A DNA stretch of 64,000 nucleotides from Terriglobia bacterium (lineage in GTDB: Bacteria; Acidobacteriota; Terriglobia; Terriglobales; SCQP01): contig JAJPKR010000002.1 of assembly GCA_021323595.1 (NCBI GenBank), positions 1 to 64,000 of the forward strand, given 5' to 3'. Position numbers and translations under genes: made by a program. Numbering within the stretch: position 1 is the first letter of the stretch; each line of letters opens with the position of its first letter. Positions 12,658 to 22,052 of this stretch are shown piece after piece. A model generated the notes under the pieces. That model was not told the DNA's origin, searched no databases, and worked only from the letters and a program-made list of their open reading frames with translations.

Positions 12658-14124
12658 TCAGCGGAGCATTTGCGCCGCGGAACGGCTGGCGAACTCGAGC
12701 ACGCGATTGGGGAACACGCCCAGCCAAATTACCACCGCCACGCAGGCGATCATCACCAGGCTGAAGGCGCCCGTCATCGGCGGCGCGGCGATCTCTTCGG
12801 CGGGTTGCCGCATGTACAGGAAGACGACCACGCGCAGGTAATAGAAGGCGGCGAGGGCGCTGTTCAGCACCGCGATCACGGTCAAGCCAACGAGATGGGC
12901 GTCGAGCGCGGCCCGGAAGACGTACAACTTGCCGAAAAAGCCCCCGGTCAACGGCACGCCGATCAGCGAAAACAGGAACAGCGACAAGCAGAACGCCGGC
13001 ACCGGAAACCGGAAGCCGAGGCCGGCGTAGTCTTTCACATCCACGTACCGCTCTTCGCGGTGGGCGAAGTGACTGACTACGGCGAAGGCGCCGATATTCA
13101 TCGCCACGTAGGCGGCCAAATAGAACATCACCGCCGAGATTCCCTCCGGCCCCAACGCGGCGAAGGCGACCAAGACGTAGCCGGCGTGGGCGATGGAGGA
13201 GTAGGCCAGCATGCGCTTGATGTTGGTCTGGAGCAGGGCCGCGATGTTGCCTAGGCACATGGAAAGGATGGCGGCCACATAGACCATCCAGAACCACGCG
13301 TGGCCGCTGGAATGCAGCGCCACGTAGAAGATCCGCAAGAAAATGGCGAAAGCGGCGGCCTTCGGGCCGGCGGACATGAAACCGGTGACGGGCGCGGGCG
13401 CGCCTTCATACACGTCGGGAGTCCACACTTGAAACGGCGCGGCGGAAACCTTGAAGCCCAAGCCGATGAACATCAGCGCTCCGGCCAGCAGCAGCACGCG
13501 GTCGGCTTCGCCGCCGCCGACGATCGGTGTCAGCGAGGCGCGCGCGACATCGTAAAGCTGGGTCGTGCCGGTCGCCCCATAGACCAGGGCGATCCCGTAG
13601 AGAAAGAACGCCGTGGCGAACGAACCGAGCAGGAAGTACTTGAGCGAGCTCTCCGTCGAGCGCGGCGCATGGCGGCGGTAGCCGGCGAGGACATAGGTGG
13701 AGATAGAGCTGATTTCGAGGCTGATGAAGATCATGATCAGCTCCACCGAGCCGACCATGAAGGTCATGCCGACCGTGCCGAAAAGCAGCAGCGCGTAGAA
13801 CTCGCCGCGCTCGAGGTGCTGCGTCGGCAGGTAGTCCATCGAGAGCAGCACCACTACCACGGTGGCGCCGATGATGACGAAATCGAAGAAGACGGTGAAG
13901 CCGTCCACCCGAAACATGTGCTGGAAGGCGTCGCCGGGATTGGCGGCCTGGATGAAGACCGCGCCGAAGGCCAGCAGCGAGCCGAGCAGCGCGACATAGG
14001 CGCCGAGGCGGCCGCGGTTGCCGGCGCGTCCGCCGCCTTCGATGAGCATGAGCACGGCGCCGAAGCCGGCCAGCACCAACTCCGGCAGGATGCGCCAGTA
14101 AAACTCCGCGGGGACCAGGCTCAT
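12658..14124 (-). CDS. nuoN: NADH-quinone oxidoreductase subunit N
   Basis: Antiporter-like membrane subunit of complex I, 488 residues with about 14 hydrophobic segments. The proton_antipo_M core includes ISTYVLAGYRRH, the lysine-bearing TESSLKYFLLGSFATAFFLYG and the GLGFKVSAAPFQVWTPDVYEGAP loop that identifies NuoN. The conserved intramembrane Lys and Glu residues for proton translocation are present. Its start overlaps the nuoM stop by 4 nt (ATGA), implying translational coupling. It is the last gene of the operon; the 219-nt gap that follows holds no gene and carries the kgd promoter. Confidence 0.97.
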   Translation of the reverse strand: MSLVPAEFYWRILPELVLAGFGAVLMLIEGGGRAGNRGRLGAYVALLGSLLAFGAVFIQAANPGDAFQHMFRVDGFTVFFDFVIIGATVVVVLLSMDYLPTQHLERGEFYALLLFGTVGMTFMVGSVELIMIFISLEISSISTYVLAGYRRHAPRSTESSLKYFLLGSFATAFFLYGIALVYGATGTTQLYDVARASLTPIVGGGEADRVLLLAGALMFIGLGFKVSAAPFQVWTPDVYEGAPAPVTGFMSAGPKAAAFAIFLRIFYVALHSSGHAWFWMVYVAAILSMCLGNIAALLQTNIKRMLAYSSIAHAGYVLVAFAALGPEGISAVMFYLAAYVAMNIGAFAVVSHFAHREERYVDVKDYAGLGFRFPVPAFCLSLFLFSLIGVPLTGGFFGKLYVFRAALDAHLVGLTVIAVLNSALAAFYYLRVVVFLYMRQPAEEIAAPPMTGAFSLVMIACVAVVIWLGVFPNRVLEFASRSAAQMLR

Positions 14125-15692
14125 CGGCGGCCTCCCGGTGCCGACGCAGGCACGCGCGCCGGCGGAGCCAGGAAAAGCTCCGCCAGGCGATTGGCTTCCG
14201 GCCGGGCCTGCGCGGCGTAGGGCGCGAGGTTTGCGCGAGTCGCGGTGGACACCTTGTTCAGGAAGAGCGGCGAGGCGAAGCCCATCACCAGCACCAGTAC
14301 CCCCAGCACCCCGAGCACGAAGCCTTCGCGAAAGTCGAGATCGGCGAGCGAGAGGTTGGCGGGACGCTTGATTTCACCCCACAGCGTGTCGCGCGTCCAT
14401 TTGAGCAGGTACATGGCGGAAACGATCACGCCCACGGCGGCGGTGATCCCGTAGCCGTGACGTGCGACAAAGGCGCCGAGCATGAGCAGGAATTCTCCCA
14501 CGAAGCCGTTGAGCGGCGGCAGCCCCACTGACGACATCACCATCAGCAGGAAAAAGCCGGCGTAGATGGGCATGGCGGTCGCGATGCCGCCGTACTCGGA
14601 AAGATCGAACGTATGGCGGCGCTCGAAGAGCATCCCGACCAGGATGAACAAGCCGGACGTCGAGACGCCGTGATTGAGCATCTGATACACCGCGCCCTGG
14701 GTGCCGATGGCGGTGAAGGTGAAGACTCCGACGATGATCAGCCCCATATGGCTGACCGAACTATAGGCCACCAGCTTCTTCATGTTCTTTTGCGAGAACG
14801 CCACCAGCGCACCGTAGATCAGCCCGATCAGGCCGAGGATGACGATCCAGTGGGCCGCGCGCTGCGACGCCCGGGGAAACAGCGTCAGGTTGAAGCGCAG
14901 CAGTCCATACGCACCCATCTTGAGCAAGACGCCGGCCAGCAGGACGGAGCCGGCGGTGGGCGCTTCCACGTGCGCGTCGGGAAGCCAGGTGTGGAACGGG
15001 AACAACGGCACCTTGATGGCGAAGGCGATGAAGAAGCCCAGGAAGAGCCACATCTCCGTGCCCGCGGTAAGGTGAAACGTTCCCGCGCGCAAGCCCGCGA
15101 GAATGCCGGGGAAGCTGAACGTGCCGGTGAGGTTATAAAGCCAGATGATGCAGGCCAGCATTAACAGCGAGCCGGCCATCGTATAGAGAAAAAATTTGAC
15201 GGCGGCGTAAATCCGGTTCTCGTGGCCCCAAATGCCGATCAGTAAGGCCATGGGAACGAGCGACACTTCCCAGAAAACGTAAAAAAGGAACAGGTCCAGG
15301 CTGGCGAAGACGCCCAGCATGCCCGTCTCGAGGATCAGCAATAGGAAGTAAAACGCCTTGACGTTGTGCTGAATGCCTTTCCAGGAAACCAGCACGCCCA
15401 GGAACGTCAGCAGCGTGGTCAGCGGCAACAGCCAGAGGCTGATGCCGTCGATGCCGAGGAAATAATGGATCTGGAAAGCCGGAATCCAGGCCTTGTTTTG
15501 AACGAACTGGTAGCCCGTCTGCGCCGAATCGAAATGAAACGGCAGGTGGAGCGAGAGCAGGAATGTGGCCAGCGAGAAAATGAACGCGGTCCAGCGCACG
15601 GCGCGATGGCTGCGGGCCAGCAAAATCACGCCGCCGCCGATCGTCGGCAAAAACAGCACCCAGGACAAGATCGTATGGTTCAGATATCCCAT
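14121..15692 (-). CDS. nuoM: NADH-quinone oxidoreductase subunit M
   Basis: Antiporter-like complex I subunit, 523 residues. It is recognised by FYVFWEVSLVPMALLIGIWG, KFFLYTMAGSLLML, FAIKVPLFPFHTWLPDAHVEAPTAG (split here; the key part is PLFPFHTWLPDAH) and KNMKKLVAYSSVSHMG. The glutamate of FWEVSL and the lysines in KFFLYT and IKVPLFP are the channel residues of the family. It lies in the minus-strand nuo operon, 8 nt after nuoL and overlapping nuoN by 4 nt. Inner-membrane proton pumping module. Confidence 0.98.
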   Translation of the reverse strand: MGYLNHTILSWVLFLPTIGGGVILLARSHRAVRWTAFIFSLATFLLSLHLPFHFDSAQTGYQFVQNKAWIPAFQIHYFLGIDGISLWLLPLTTLLTFLGVLVSWKGIQHNVKAFYFLLLILETGMLGVFASLDLFLFYVFWEVSLVPMALLIGIWGHENRIYAAVKFFLYTMAGSLLMLACIIWLYNLTGTFSFPGILAGLRAGTFHLTAGTEMWLFLGFFIAFAIKVPLFPFHTWLPDAHVEAPTAGSVLLAGVLLKMGAYGLLRFNLTLFPRASQRAAHWIVILGLIGLIYGALVAFSQKNMKKLVAYSSVSHMGLIIVGVFTFTAIGTQGAVYQMLNHGVSTSGLFILVGMLFERRHTFDLSEYGGIATAMPIYAGFFLLMVMSSVGLPPLNGFVGEFLLMLGAFVARHGYGITAAVGVIVSAMYLLKWTRDTLWGEIKRPANLSLADLDFREGFVLGVLGVLVLVMGFASPLFLNKVSTATRANLAPYAAQARPEANRLAELFLAPPARVPASAPGGRR

Positions 15693-15700
15693 CGTTGTCG

Positions 15701-17731
15701 CTACCGCACTCCCACCACCAAAACGTAGAGGACCACGACCACCGCGCCCAGGCCGACCCAGCTGGCGTAGCTGCGGATGTTGCCGGATTCTTGTCGCCGC
15801 AAGCCGCTGCCCACGCCGCGCGCGAAGGTGGCAATGCCGTTCACGGTACCGTCAATCATCCCCACATCCACGATGCGCCAGAGCACGACGCGCGAGAAGG
15901 CGGCGAGCGGGCGGGTAAAGACCAGCCCGTACAATTCGTCGATCCAATACTTGTTGAAAACGAGCCGATAGAGGCCGGCCAGGGAGTGCTTGAGGTTCTC
16001 GGCCGCCTGGCGGTTCTTGACGTAGTAGAACCAAGCCAGCAGCAGCCCGACCACCGCGACGCTGATGGAGATGAGCGATACGCTCAATTCGCTCGCTGCC
16101 GGATGGGTGGGCAGAACCACGCCGGTGTTGAAAACCGGCGCCAGAAAGTTCTCGAAACGGTCGCCAAGCCCGATGTAACCGCCGAAGGCCGCCAAGATGC
16201 CCAGGATGATGAGCGGCACGGTCATGCTGGCGGGCGATTCGTGCGGATGGGCGGCTTCATGGGCCGGCGGATGCGCGGCCTGGTGCTCGGCGTGGCCGGC
16301 GGTGAAGCCCGCGTCCACGCTATGCGCTTCCACCGCCCGCGGCTCCTGGCCGGTGGGGTGCGAAAGGGCGGCGGTCTCCGGACCGGCGAGGAAGGTGACG
16401 AACAGCGCGCGGAACATGTAGAACGACGTCATCAGCGCGGCGATCGTGCCCACGGCCCACCAGAACGCGTTCGGATGCTGCCCGGAGAGCACCTCGTAAA
16501 GGATCTTGTCCTTGCTGAAGAATCCGGAAAAGCCGGGGATGCCGGAGATCGCGCAGGTGGCGATCAGAAACGTCCAGAACGTGATGGGCACGTACCGCCG
16601 CAGGCCGCCCGGCGCCAGCGCTTGGATGCGGAACATGTCCTGCTCGCCCGACATCGCATGGATGACGCTGCCGGCGCCCAGGAACAGCAGGCCCTTGAAG
16701 AAGGCGTGCGTCATCAGGTGGAAGATGCCGGCGCCGTAGGCCATCGCGCCGCAGGCCATGAACATATAGCCCAGTTGGCTGACGGTCGAGTAGGCCAGGA
16801 CCTTCTTGATGTCGCGCTGCAAGATGCCGATGGAAGCGGCGAAGATCGCCGTCAGCGCGCCGGTCGCCAGCACCACCGAGAGCGCCAGCGGCGCGCGATC
16901 GTAGATCGCCGCCGAGCGGCAAACCATGTACACGCCGGCCGTGACCATGGTGGCCGCGTGAATCAGCGCCGAGACCGGCGTCGGGCCTTCCATGGCGTCG
17001 GGCAGCCAGACGTAGAGCGGAATTTGCGCCGATTTGCCGGTGGCGCCGACGAAGAGCAGCAGGCCGATGACGGTGAGCAAGCCGCTCCAGGCATGCTCGA
17101 CCGGCATCTGGCGCACCTGGGCGAAGACGGTGGTGTAGTCGAAGGAATGGAAATGATCGAAGATGAAAAATAGCCCGATGAGGAAGCCGAAATCCCCGAT
17201 CCGGTTGGTGATGAACGCCTTCATGCCGGCGGCGGAGGCGGAGTCCTTGCGGAAGAAGAAGCCGATCAGCACGTAGCTGGCGAAGCCCACGCCCTCCCAG
17301 CCGATGAACATCAGCAGGTAGTTGCCGGCCAGCACCAGCAGCAGCATGAAGAACATGAACATATTGAGGTAGGCGAAGAAGCGATAGAAGCCTCCCTCAT
17401 GGGCCATGTAGCCCAGCGAATAGACGTGGATGAGCAGGCCGACGCCGGTGACGATCAACATCATCACCAGCGAGAGCTGGTCGAGTTGAAAGCCGTAGGG
17501 GATCGTGAGCGGGCCGGCGGCGATCCAGGGCGAATGCGTCTCGAGGTAGGGAACCGTGATCCGGCTCCATTGCGAGACCACCCACAGCGCGTCGACGAAG
17601 GCGGCGGCGGGGAAGAGCACGCCGACCCAGCCGGCAGTTTTTTGGCTCCAAGTCCGCCCCAGCAGCAAGTTGCAGGCGAAGCCCAGGAAGCACAGGAAGG
17701 GAATGAGCCAGAGGTGAAGGTTCGGATGCAT
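15701..17731 (-). CDS. nuoL: NADH-quinone oxidoreductase subunit L
   Basis: Distal proton-pumping subunit of complex I, 676 residues with about 16 membrane segments. Diagnostic stretches are FFMLLLVLAGNYLLMFIGWE, GVGFASYVLIGF, KSAQIPLYVWLPDAMEGPTP and QRDIKKVLAYSTVSQLGYMF. The C-terminal part carries the lateral helix region and final anchor helix typical of NuoL. Between two late membrane segments (about residues 455-515) there is a hydrophilic loop rich in His and Ala (GHAEHQAAHPPAHEAAHPHE). His-rich loops occur in other NuoL proteins, so it need not be special. ATG 17731 is 15 nt after nuoK. Confidence 0.98.
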   Translation of the reverse strand: MHPNLHLWLIPFLCFLGFACNLLLGRTWSQKTAGWVGVLFPAAAFVDALWVVSQWSRITVPYLETHSPWIAAGPLTIPYGFQLDQLSLVMMLIVTGVGLLIHVYSLGYMAHEGGFYRFFAYLNMFMFFMLLLVLAGNYLLMFIGWEGVGFASYVLIGFFFRKDSASAAGMKAFITNRIGDFGFLIGLFFIFDHFHSFDYTTVFAQVRQMPVEHAWSGLLTVIGLLLFVGATGKSAQIPLYVWLPDAMEGPTPVSALIHAATMVTAGVYMVCRSAAIYDRAPLALSVVLATGALTAIFAASIGILQRDIKKVLAYSTVSQLGYMFMACGAMAYGAGIFHLMTHAFFKGLLFLGAGSVIHAMSGEQDMFRIQALAPGGLRRYVPITFWTFLIATCAISGIPGFSGFFSKDKILYEVLSGQHPNAFWWAVGTIAALMTSFYMFRALFVTFLAGPETAALSHPTGQEPRAVEAHSVDAGFTAGHAEHQAAHPPAHEAAHPHESPASMTVPLIILGILAAFGGYIGLGDRFENFLAPVFNTGVVLPTHPAASELSVSLISISVAVVGLLLAWFYYVKNRQAAENLKHSLAGLYRLVFNKYWIDELYGLVFTRPLAAFSRVVLWRIVDVGMIDGTVNGIATFARGVGSGLRRQESGNIRSYASWVGLGAVVVVLYVLVVGVR

Positions 17732-17746
17732 GGGTCCGGAGCGGCC

Positions 17747-18049
17747 TTAGAGCTTCATCAGATCCATTCGATCGACGTTAAGGGTCTGGCGGGCGCGCAC
17801 GACCGCGATGATGATGGCCAAGCCCACCGCGGCTTCCGCGGCGGCGACCACCATGACGAAAAAGACGAACAAGTTGCCGGAGATCGAGTGCAGGGCGTGG
17901 CTGAAGGCCACGAATGCGAGATTGACGCCGTTCAGCATCAGCTCGATGGAGATGAAGATGCTGACGATATCGCGCTTGAAGAAAAAGCCCGCCACGCCGA
18001 TGCAGAACAAGATGGCGCTCAGGATCAGGTAATAGGAGAGGGGAATCAT
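17747..18049 (-). CDS. nuoK: NADH-quinone oxidoreductase subunit K
   Basis: Small three-helix membrane subunit, 100 residues, the usual family length. Conserved glutamates lie in [15 protein letters not shown] and [12 protein letters not shown], and both are needed for proton transfer in homologues. Its ATG overlaps the end of nuoJ by 4 nt, so the two are probably translationally coupled. Confidence 0.98.
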   Translation of the reverse strand: MIPLSYYLILSAILFCIGVAGFFFKRDIVSIFISIELMLNGVNLAFVAFSHALHSISGNLFVFFVMVVAAAEAAVGLAIIIAVVRARQTLNVDRMDLMKL

Positions 18050-18708
18050 CGGCCGTCTCCCTGGGCGCGGGCATGCGCCGGTTCCGATTCCGGCTGCGGG
18101 GCGGGCTCGATGACCGCGCCGCCCATGGCATTGGGCGGAACGCTCAGGGCCTCGGCCATGGCGCGCGTGGGCACGCCGGCGTGCACCCTCGTCGCGCGCG
18201 GCGCCGCGCCGTGGCGCTCCTCGCGGCGCGCCGCCAGCAGCACCGCGCCGGTCACCCCCACCAGGAAGAGAACGGAAGTCACTTCAAACGGCAGCAGAAA
18301 CTCGTGGAAGAGCGCCTGGCCTACCGCGGCCACCTGCACCAGATAGCCGCCCGTGCGCACCGGCGTGGCGCCGAAGGCGGCGGCGAAGAATCCCGCCAGC
18401 TCGACCAGCAGCAGCGCCATCACCGGATACCCGATCGCCTGCGCCACCTTGCTGCGCCGCGTCGGTTCCGGCACGTCCGCGTTGAGCAGCATGATCACGA
18501 ATACGAACAGCACCATGATCGCGCCGGCATAGACGATGATCTGGATAAAGGCGATGAACTCCGCCCCCAGCAGCAGGAACAGCACCGCCAGCGCGCCCAT
18601 GACCGCGACCAAGGAAAGGGCGCTGTAGATCGGCGCGCGCTGCACGAGCAGGTTGATCGCTCCCGCCAGCGCGATTCCGCCGAAGATGAAAAACAGTGCA
18701 GGATGCAT
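18046..18708 (-). CDS. nuoJ: NADH-quinone oxidoreductase subunit J with C-terminal extension
   Basis: Five-helix membrane subunit of complex I, 220 residues. The core contains [40 protein letters not shown] and [10 protein letters not shown], which identify NuoJ; the IVYAGAI stretch is the pi-bulge helix linked to proton coupling. The membrane part ends near residue 165. About 50 further residues form a Pro/Ala/Glu/Arg-rich, probably disordered tail ending ARAQGDGR, longer than in many NuoJ proteins. It follows nuoH by 18 nt; in canonical operons nuoI would sit between them and it is missing here. Confidence 0.97.
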   Translation of the reverse strand: MHPALFFIFGGIALAGAINLLVQRAPIYSALSLVAVMGALAVLFLLLGAEFIAFIQIIVYAGAIMVLFVFVIMLLNADVPEPTRRSKVAQAIGYPVMALLLVELAGFFAAAFGATPVRTGGYLVQVAAVGQALFHEFLLPFEVTSVLFLVGVTGAVLLAARREERHGAAPRATRVHAGVPTRAMAEALSVPPNAMGGAVIEPAPQPESEPAHARAQGDGR

Positions 18709-18726
18709 TGCGCCACCGACCTTAAT

Positions 18727-19746
18727 TCACTTCATCACGCTCAAGACCACCCCGGTGATCAAGACATTGGCCAGCGCCAGGGGAACCAGGAACTTCCACC
18801 CGAACGCCATGAGCTGGTCGTACCGGAAACGAGGCAATGTGCCTCGCACCCAAATGTACAGGAATAAGAAGAAGCCGACCTTGAGGCAGAACCAGAAAAC
18901 CGGCAGCCAGAGCTGCAGCTGCGGCGGCCCGAAGACCGGGCCGTGCCAGCCGCCCAGGAACACCAGCGTCGCCACGCAGCTCACCGTCACCATGTTCACG
19001 TATTCGGCCAGGAAAAACATCGCGAACTTCATGGAGCTGTATTCGGTGTGATAGCCGGCGCCCAGCTCGCCTTCCGCCTCCGGCAGATCGAAGGGAATCC
19101 GGTTGGTTTCGGCGAATGCGGCGGTGAGATAAATGCAGAACGCCACGAACTCGGGAATGATGTACCAGATGTGGCTCTGCGCCTGGACGATCTGGCGCAA
19201 ATCCAGGGAGCCGGCGATCATGACCGGGCCGATCAGCGCCAGGCCGAGCGCCAGTTCGTAGCTCACCATCTGCGAACCGCCGCGCAGCGACCCCAGGAAG
19301 GAGTACTTGCTGTTTGACGACCAGCCCGCCAGCACGATGCCGTACACGCCCAAGGACATCACGCCCAGGAGAAAGAGCAAGCCGATATTGATGTCGGCGA
19401 TCTGGAACTGCGTGGGATAGCCGAACAAATGAAAGGTGCCGCCGATCGGCACGACCGAGATCGCCACCAGCGCCACCACCACCGAGATCATGGGCGCCAT
19501 GAGATACAAAAGCTTATGGGCGGCGGCGGGCGTGACCTCTTCCTTGAGGATGAACTTGATGGCATCGGCGGCCGGCTGCAGGAACCCGTAAGGGCCGACG
19601 CGGTTGGGGCCGACGCGCGACTGGATGTGGGCGACGATCTTGCGCTCCGCCAGCTGGATGTAGGCCACCAGCGTGAGCAAGACGAACAGCGCGATCGCAC
19701 ACTTGATCAGCGAGATCAGGATGAAGATTCCGGTGGGCATGGACAT
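18727..19746 (-). CDS. nuoH: NADH-quinone oxidoreductase subunit H
   Basis: Membrane subunit that forms the quinone-entry chamber with NuoB and NuoD, 339 residues. Signature segments: AERKIVAHIQSRVGPNRVGP, PAADAIKFILKEEVTP, FAETNRIPFDLPEAEGELGA and the C-terminal WVRGTLPRFRYDQLMAFGWK. The conserved Glu and Arg residues of the E-channel loop are present. An in-frame alternative ATG lies two codons in (19740). Only 5 nt separate it from nuoG. Downstream comes nuoJ, with no nuoI in between. Confidence 0.98.
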   Translation of the reverse strand: MSMPTGIFILISLIKCAIALFVLLTLVAYIQLAERKIVAHIQSRVGPNRVGPYGFLQPAADAIKFILKEEVTPAAAHKLLYLMAPMISVVVALVAISVVPIGGTFHLFGYPTQFQIADINIGLLFLLGVMSLGVYGIVLAGWSSNSKYSFLGSLRGGSQMVSYELALGLALIGPVMIAGSLDLRQIVQAQSHIWYIIPEFVAFCIYLTAAFAETNRIPFDLPEAEGELGAGYHTEYSSMKFAMFFLAEYVNMVTVSCVATLVFLGGWHGPVFGPPQLQLWLPVFWFCLKVGFFLFLYIWVRGTLPRFRYDQLMAFGWKFLVPLALANVLITGVVLSVMK

Positions 19747-19751
19747 GTCGG

Positions 19752-22052
19752 CTAGCGAGCCTGGCCGGGAAGCAGCAGGCGCTTCTCCATCACCTCGTTG
19801 ATGGCGTGGCTGTAGCGGCCCAGGGTGCCGTCGGAAAAAAGGGTGTCGTGATTGGAGCGGATCAAATGCGGCGCGCTCCGATGGGGCACCGCGCCGTTGA
19901 GCGGCACGGCCAGCGCGCTGCGGCCCGCCGCCAATTGCACCACGCTGACGTTGTAACCCTTAACGTGGGCGCGAATCTCGGCGAAGACCCGGTCCGGATC
20001 GGGCCGGCCGAAGTCGACGCCCATCAGCCGCGCCAGGGCGTGAATGATCTCCAGATCGGACTTGCCGCCGGGCCAGGCGGCGGCGCGGCGCGTCGCCTGC
20101 ACTTCGCCGCAGGTGTTGGTCAGGGTGCCCGTCTTTTCGTAGGCGGCGAGCGCGGGCAGCACGATATCGGCTTCCTTCGCGGTTTCGGTCAAAAAGAGAT
20201 CTTGCACGACCAGGAAGCTGCGGCGCAGGTTCGCGGGGTTGACCGGATCGAGCCGCAACGGATTCGCCCCCACCACATAGAGCGCGGCCAGCTCGCCGCG
20301 ATCCAGAGCCTCCGCCATCTCCCGTTGGTTGAGGCCGGCTTCGGCGGGCAACCGCGCCCCCCAAAGGGCTTCGAACCGGCCGCGCGCGGCGGCATCGCTG
20401 ACGCTCTCATACCCGGGCAGCAGGTCGGGATACAAACCCATGTCGGCAGCGCCGTGGGAATTGGAATGGTCGGCGAGGCCGATATAGCGCGTCTGGCCTG
20501 CGAGCCGTCCGCCCAGCGCCACCAGTGCGCGAATGTCGTCGCCGCGCAGCTCGGAGCCGAAGATGATGACCACATTCGACTCTTTTTCCAGTTCCGCCTT
20601 GAATTCTTCCAGGCCGCCGGAGATGGGCTGCGGGTCGGGGGGCGGCAACTGCGGGTAGCGTTTTTCTTCCGCCGGACCGACGGCGCTCAATCGCGCCGCC
20701 ACCGCGCCGCCCTGCCCGGCCAGGTATCGGACCGCCGCCCCTTCCGCCCCCTCGGCCACCACCGCCATGCGGTGCGCTTGGCGGCGCAGCTTGATCTCCC
20801 GGTGATGGAGCACGTACAGGCGGGTGCCGCTGAGGCGGTAGCCCCAGCGCACATTCCAGGCGAGCAGGGGATGCTCGTAGGTGGGATCGCCGCCCACCAG
20901 CAAGACCGCGGAGGCCGTCTTCAGCGACGCCGCGGCGGCGAGCGGCGGCGCCGAACCTGTCGCGCTCGTGCCCGCCAGTGCGTCGTAGAGCGTGGGCAGG
21001 TCGGCGCTGCGGTGGTGGTCGATATTATTGGTGCCCAGCACCTGGCGCGCCAGCCGCTGCAGTTGATAGCTCTCTTCGTTGAGGGCGCGGGTCGAGCCGA
21101 TCACGCCGAAGCGGCCGCCCTGCTGCTGGATCGCGCGCCAGCGCCGGGCGACAGTCTCGAGCGCTTGCGCCCAGCTCACCGGCTTGAGTTCGCCGTCGAT
21201 GCGCGCCAGCGGCGTCTTCAGCCGCTCGGCATGCTGCGTGAAGTCGAAGCCGTACCGCCCCTTGATGCAGAGGAATTCCCCGTTGATGCCGCTGGCGTCG
21301 CGATTGTCGCCCCGGATAATGCGATCGTTGCGTACACCCAGCGTGGTGCGGCAGCCGTCGCCGCAAAAGGTGCAGATCGCGCCGACGTGCTTCATCTCCC
21401 ACGGGCGCGTCTTGTAGCGGTAGGCGCCGCTGGTCAGCGCTCCCACCGGGCAGATGTCGATGCACATCCCGCACTCTTCGCACTCCAGGTGATCGCCGGC
21501 GTTCGGCAGGATCGTGGAGAGGATCGCCCGATTGCCCACCCCCAGCGCCCAGACGTCCATGCCCTCGCCGCAGACCCGCACGCAGCGGTAGCAGAGGATG
21601 CAGCGCGGGCGATCGTAGAAGACCACCGGTGACCACTGCTGCTCGTCCCGATGCCGCTTGGGCTCGTCGAAACGGCCGGTGCCGGTGCCGTACGTGAGGG
21701 TCATGTCCTGCAATTCGCACTCGCCGCCCTTGTCGCAGACCGGGCAGTCGAGCGGGTGATTGGTCAGCAGGAACTCATTCGTCGTCTTGCGCGCCTTGTG
21801 CACCGTCGGCGTGTCGGTGCGCACCACCATGCCCTCCGCGACAGGCACGGTACAGGCGGTCTGGAGCTTGGGCATCTTCTCGATCTCAACCAAGCACATG
21901 CGGCAAGCCGCTTGCACCGACAAATTGGGGTAATAGCAAAAGCACGGAACTTCGATGTTGACGGCGCGGCAGGCCTCGATCAGCAGCGTGCCCGCGGGCA
22001 CTGTGATCGCGCGTCCATCAATGGTGAGGTGGACGGAGTTGTTTTCAGGCAT
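19752..22052 (-). CDS. nuoG: NADH-quinone oxidoreductase subunit G
   Basis: Iron-sulfur subunit of the complex I hydrophilic arm, 766 residues. A 2Fe-2S ferredoxin domain comes first (CFCYYPNLSV...CRMC...TACT), followed by the His/Cys-ligated cluster region LDCPVCDKGGECELQD and the two 4Fe-4S motifs CILCYRCVRVC and CGMCIDICPVG. A fourth set, CTFCGDGCRTTLGV, precedes a molybdopterin-oxidoreductase-like domain that runs to the end. ATG 22052 is chosen because the ferredoxin domain starts at once (MPENNSVHLTIDGRAI); the longer reading to 22214 runs inside nuoF in another frame. It overlaps nuoF by 8 nt, implying coupled translation. Confidence 0.98.
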   Translation of the reverse strand: MPENNSVHLTIDGRAITVPAGTLLIEACRAVNIEVPCFCYYPNLSVQAACRMCLVEIEKMPKLQTACTVPVAEGMVVRTDTPTVHKARKTTNEFLLTNHPLDCPVCDKGGECELQDMTLTYGTGTGRFDEPKRHRDEQQWSPVVFYDRPRCILCYRCVRVCGEGMDVWALGVGNRAILSTILPNAGDHLECEECGMCIDICPVGALTSGAYRYKTRPWEMKHVGAICTFCGDGCRTTLGVRNDRIIRGDNRDASGINGEFLCIKGRYGFDFTQHAERLKTPLARIDGELKPVSWAQALETVARRWRAIQQQGGRFGVIGSTRALNEESYQLQRLARQVLGTNNIDHHRSADLPTLYDALAGTSATGSAPPLAAAASLKTASAVLLVGGDPTYEHPLLAWNVRWGYRLSGTRLYVLHHREIKLRRQAHRMAVVAEGAEGAAVRYLAGQGGAVAARLSAVGPAEEKRYPQLPPPDPQPISGGLEEFKAELEKESNVVIIFGSELRGDDIRALVALGGRLAGQTRYIGLADHSNSHGAADMGLYPDLLPGYESVSDAAARGRFEALWGARLPAEAGLNQREMAEALDRGELAALYVVGANPLRLDPVNPANLRRSFLVVQDLFLTETAKEADIVLPALAAYEKTGTLTNTCGEVQATRRAAAWPGGKSDLEIIHALARLMGVDFGRPDPDRVFAEIRAHVKGYNVSVVQLAAGRSALAVPLNGAVPHRSAPHLIRSNHDTLFSDGTLGRYSHAINEVMEKRLLLPGQAR

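Noticed and set aside
19806-21632. 608-codon plus-strand frame opposite nuoG
   Set aside because: Antisense of a clearly coding gene, no recognisable domains.
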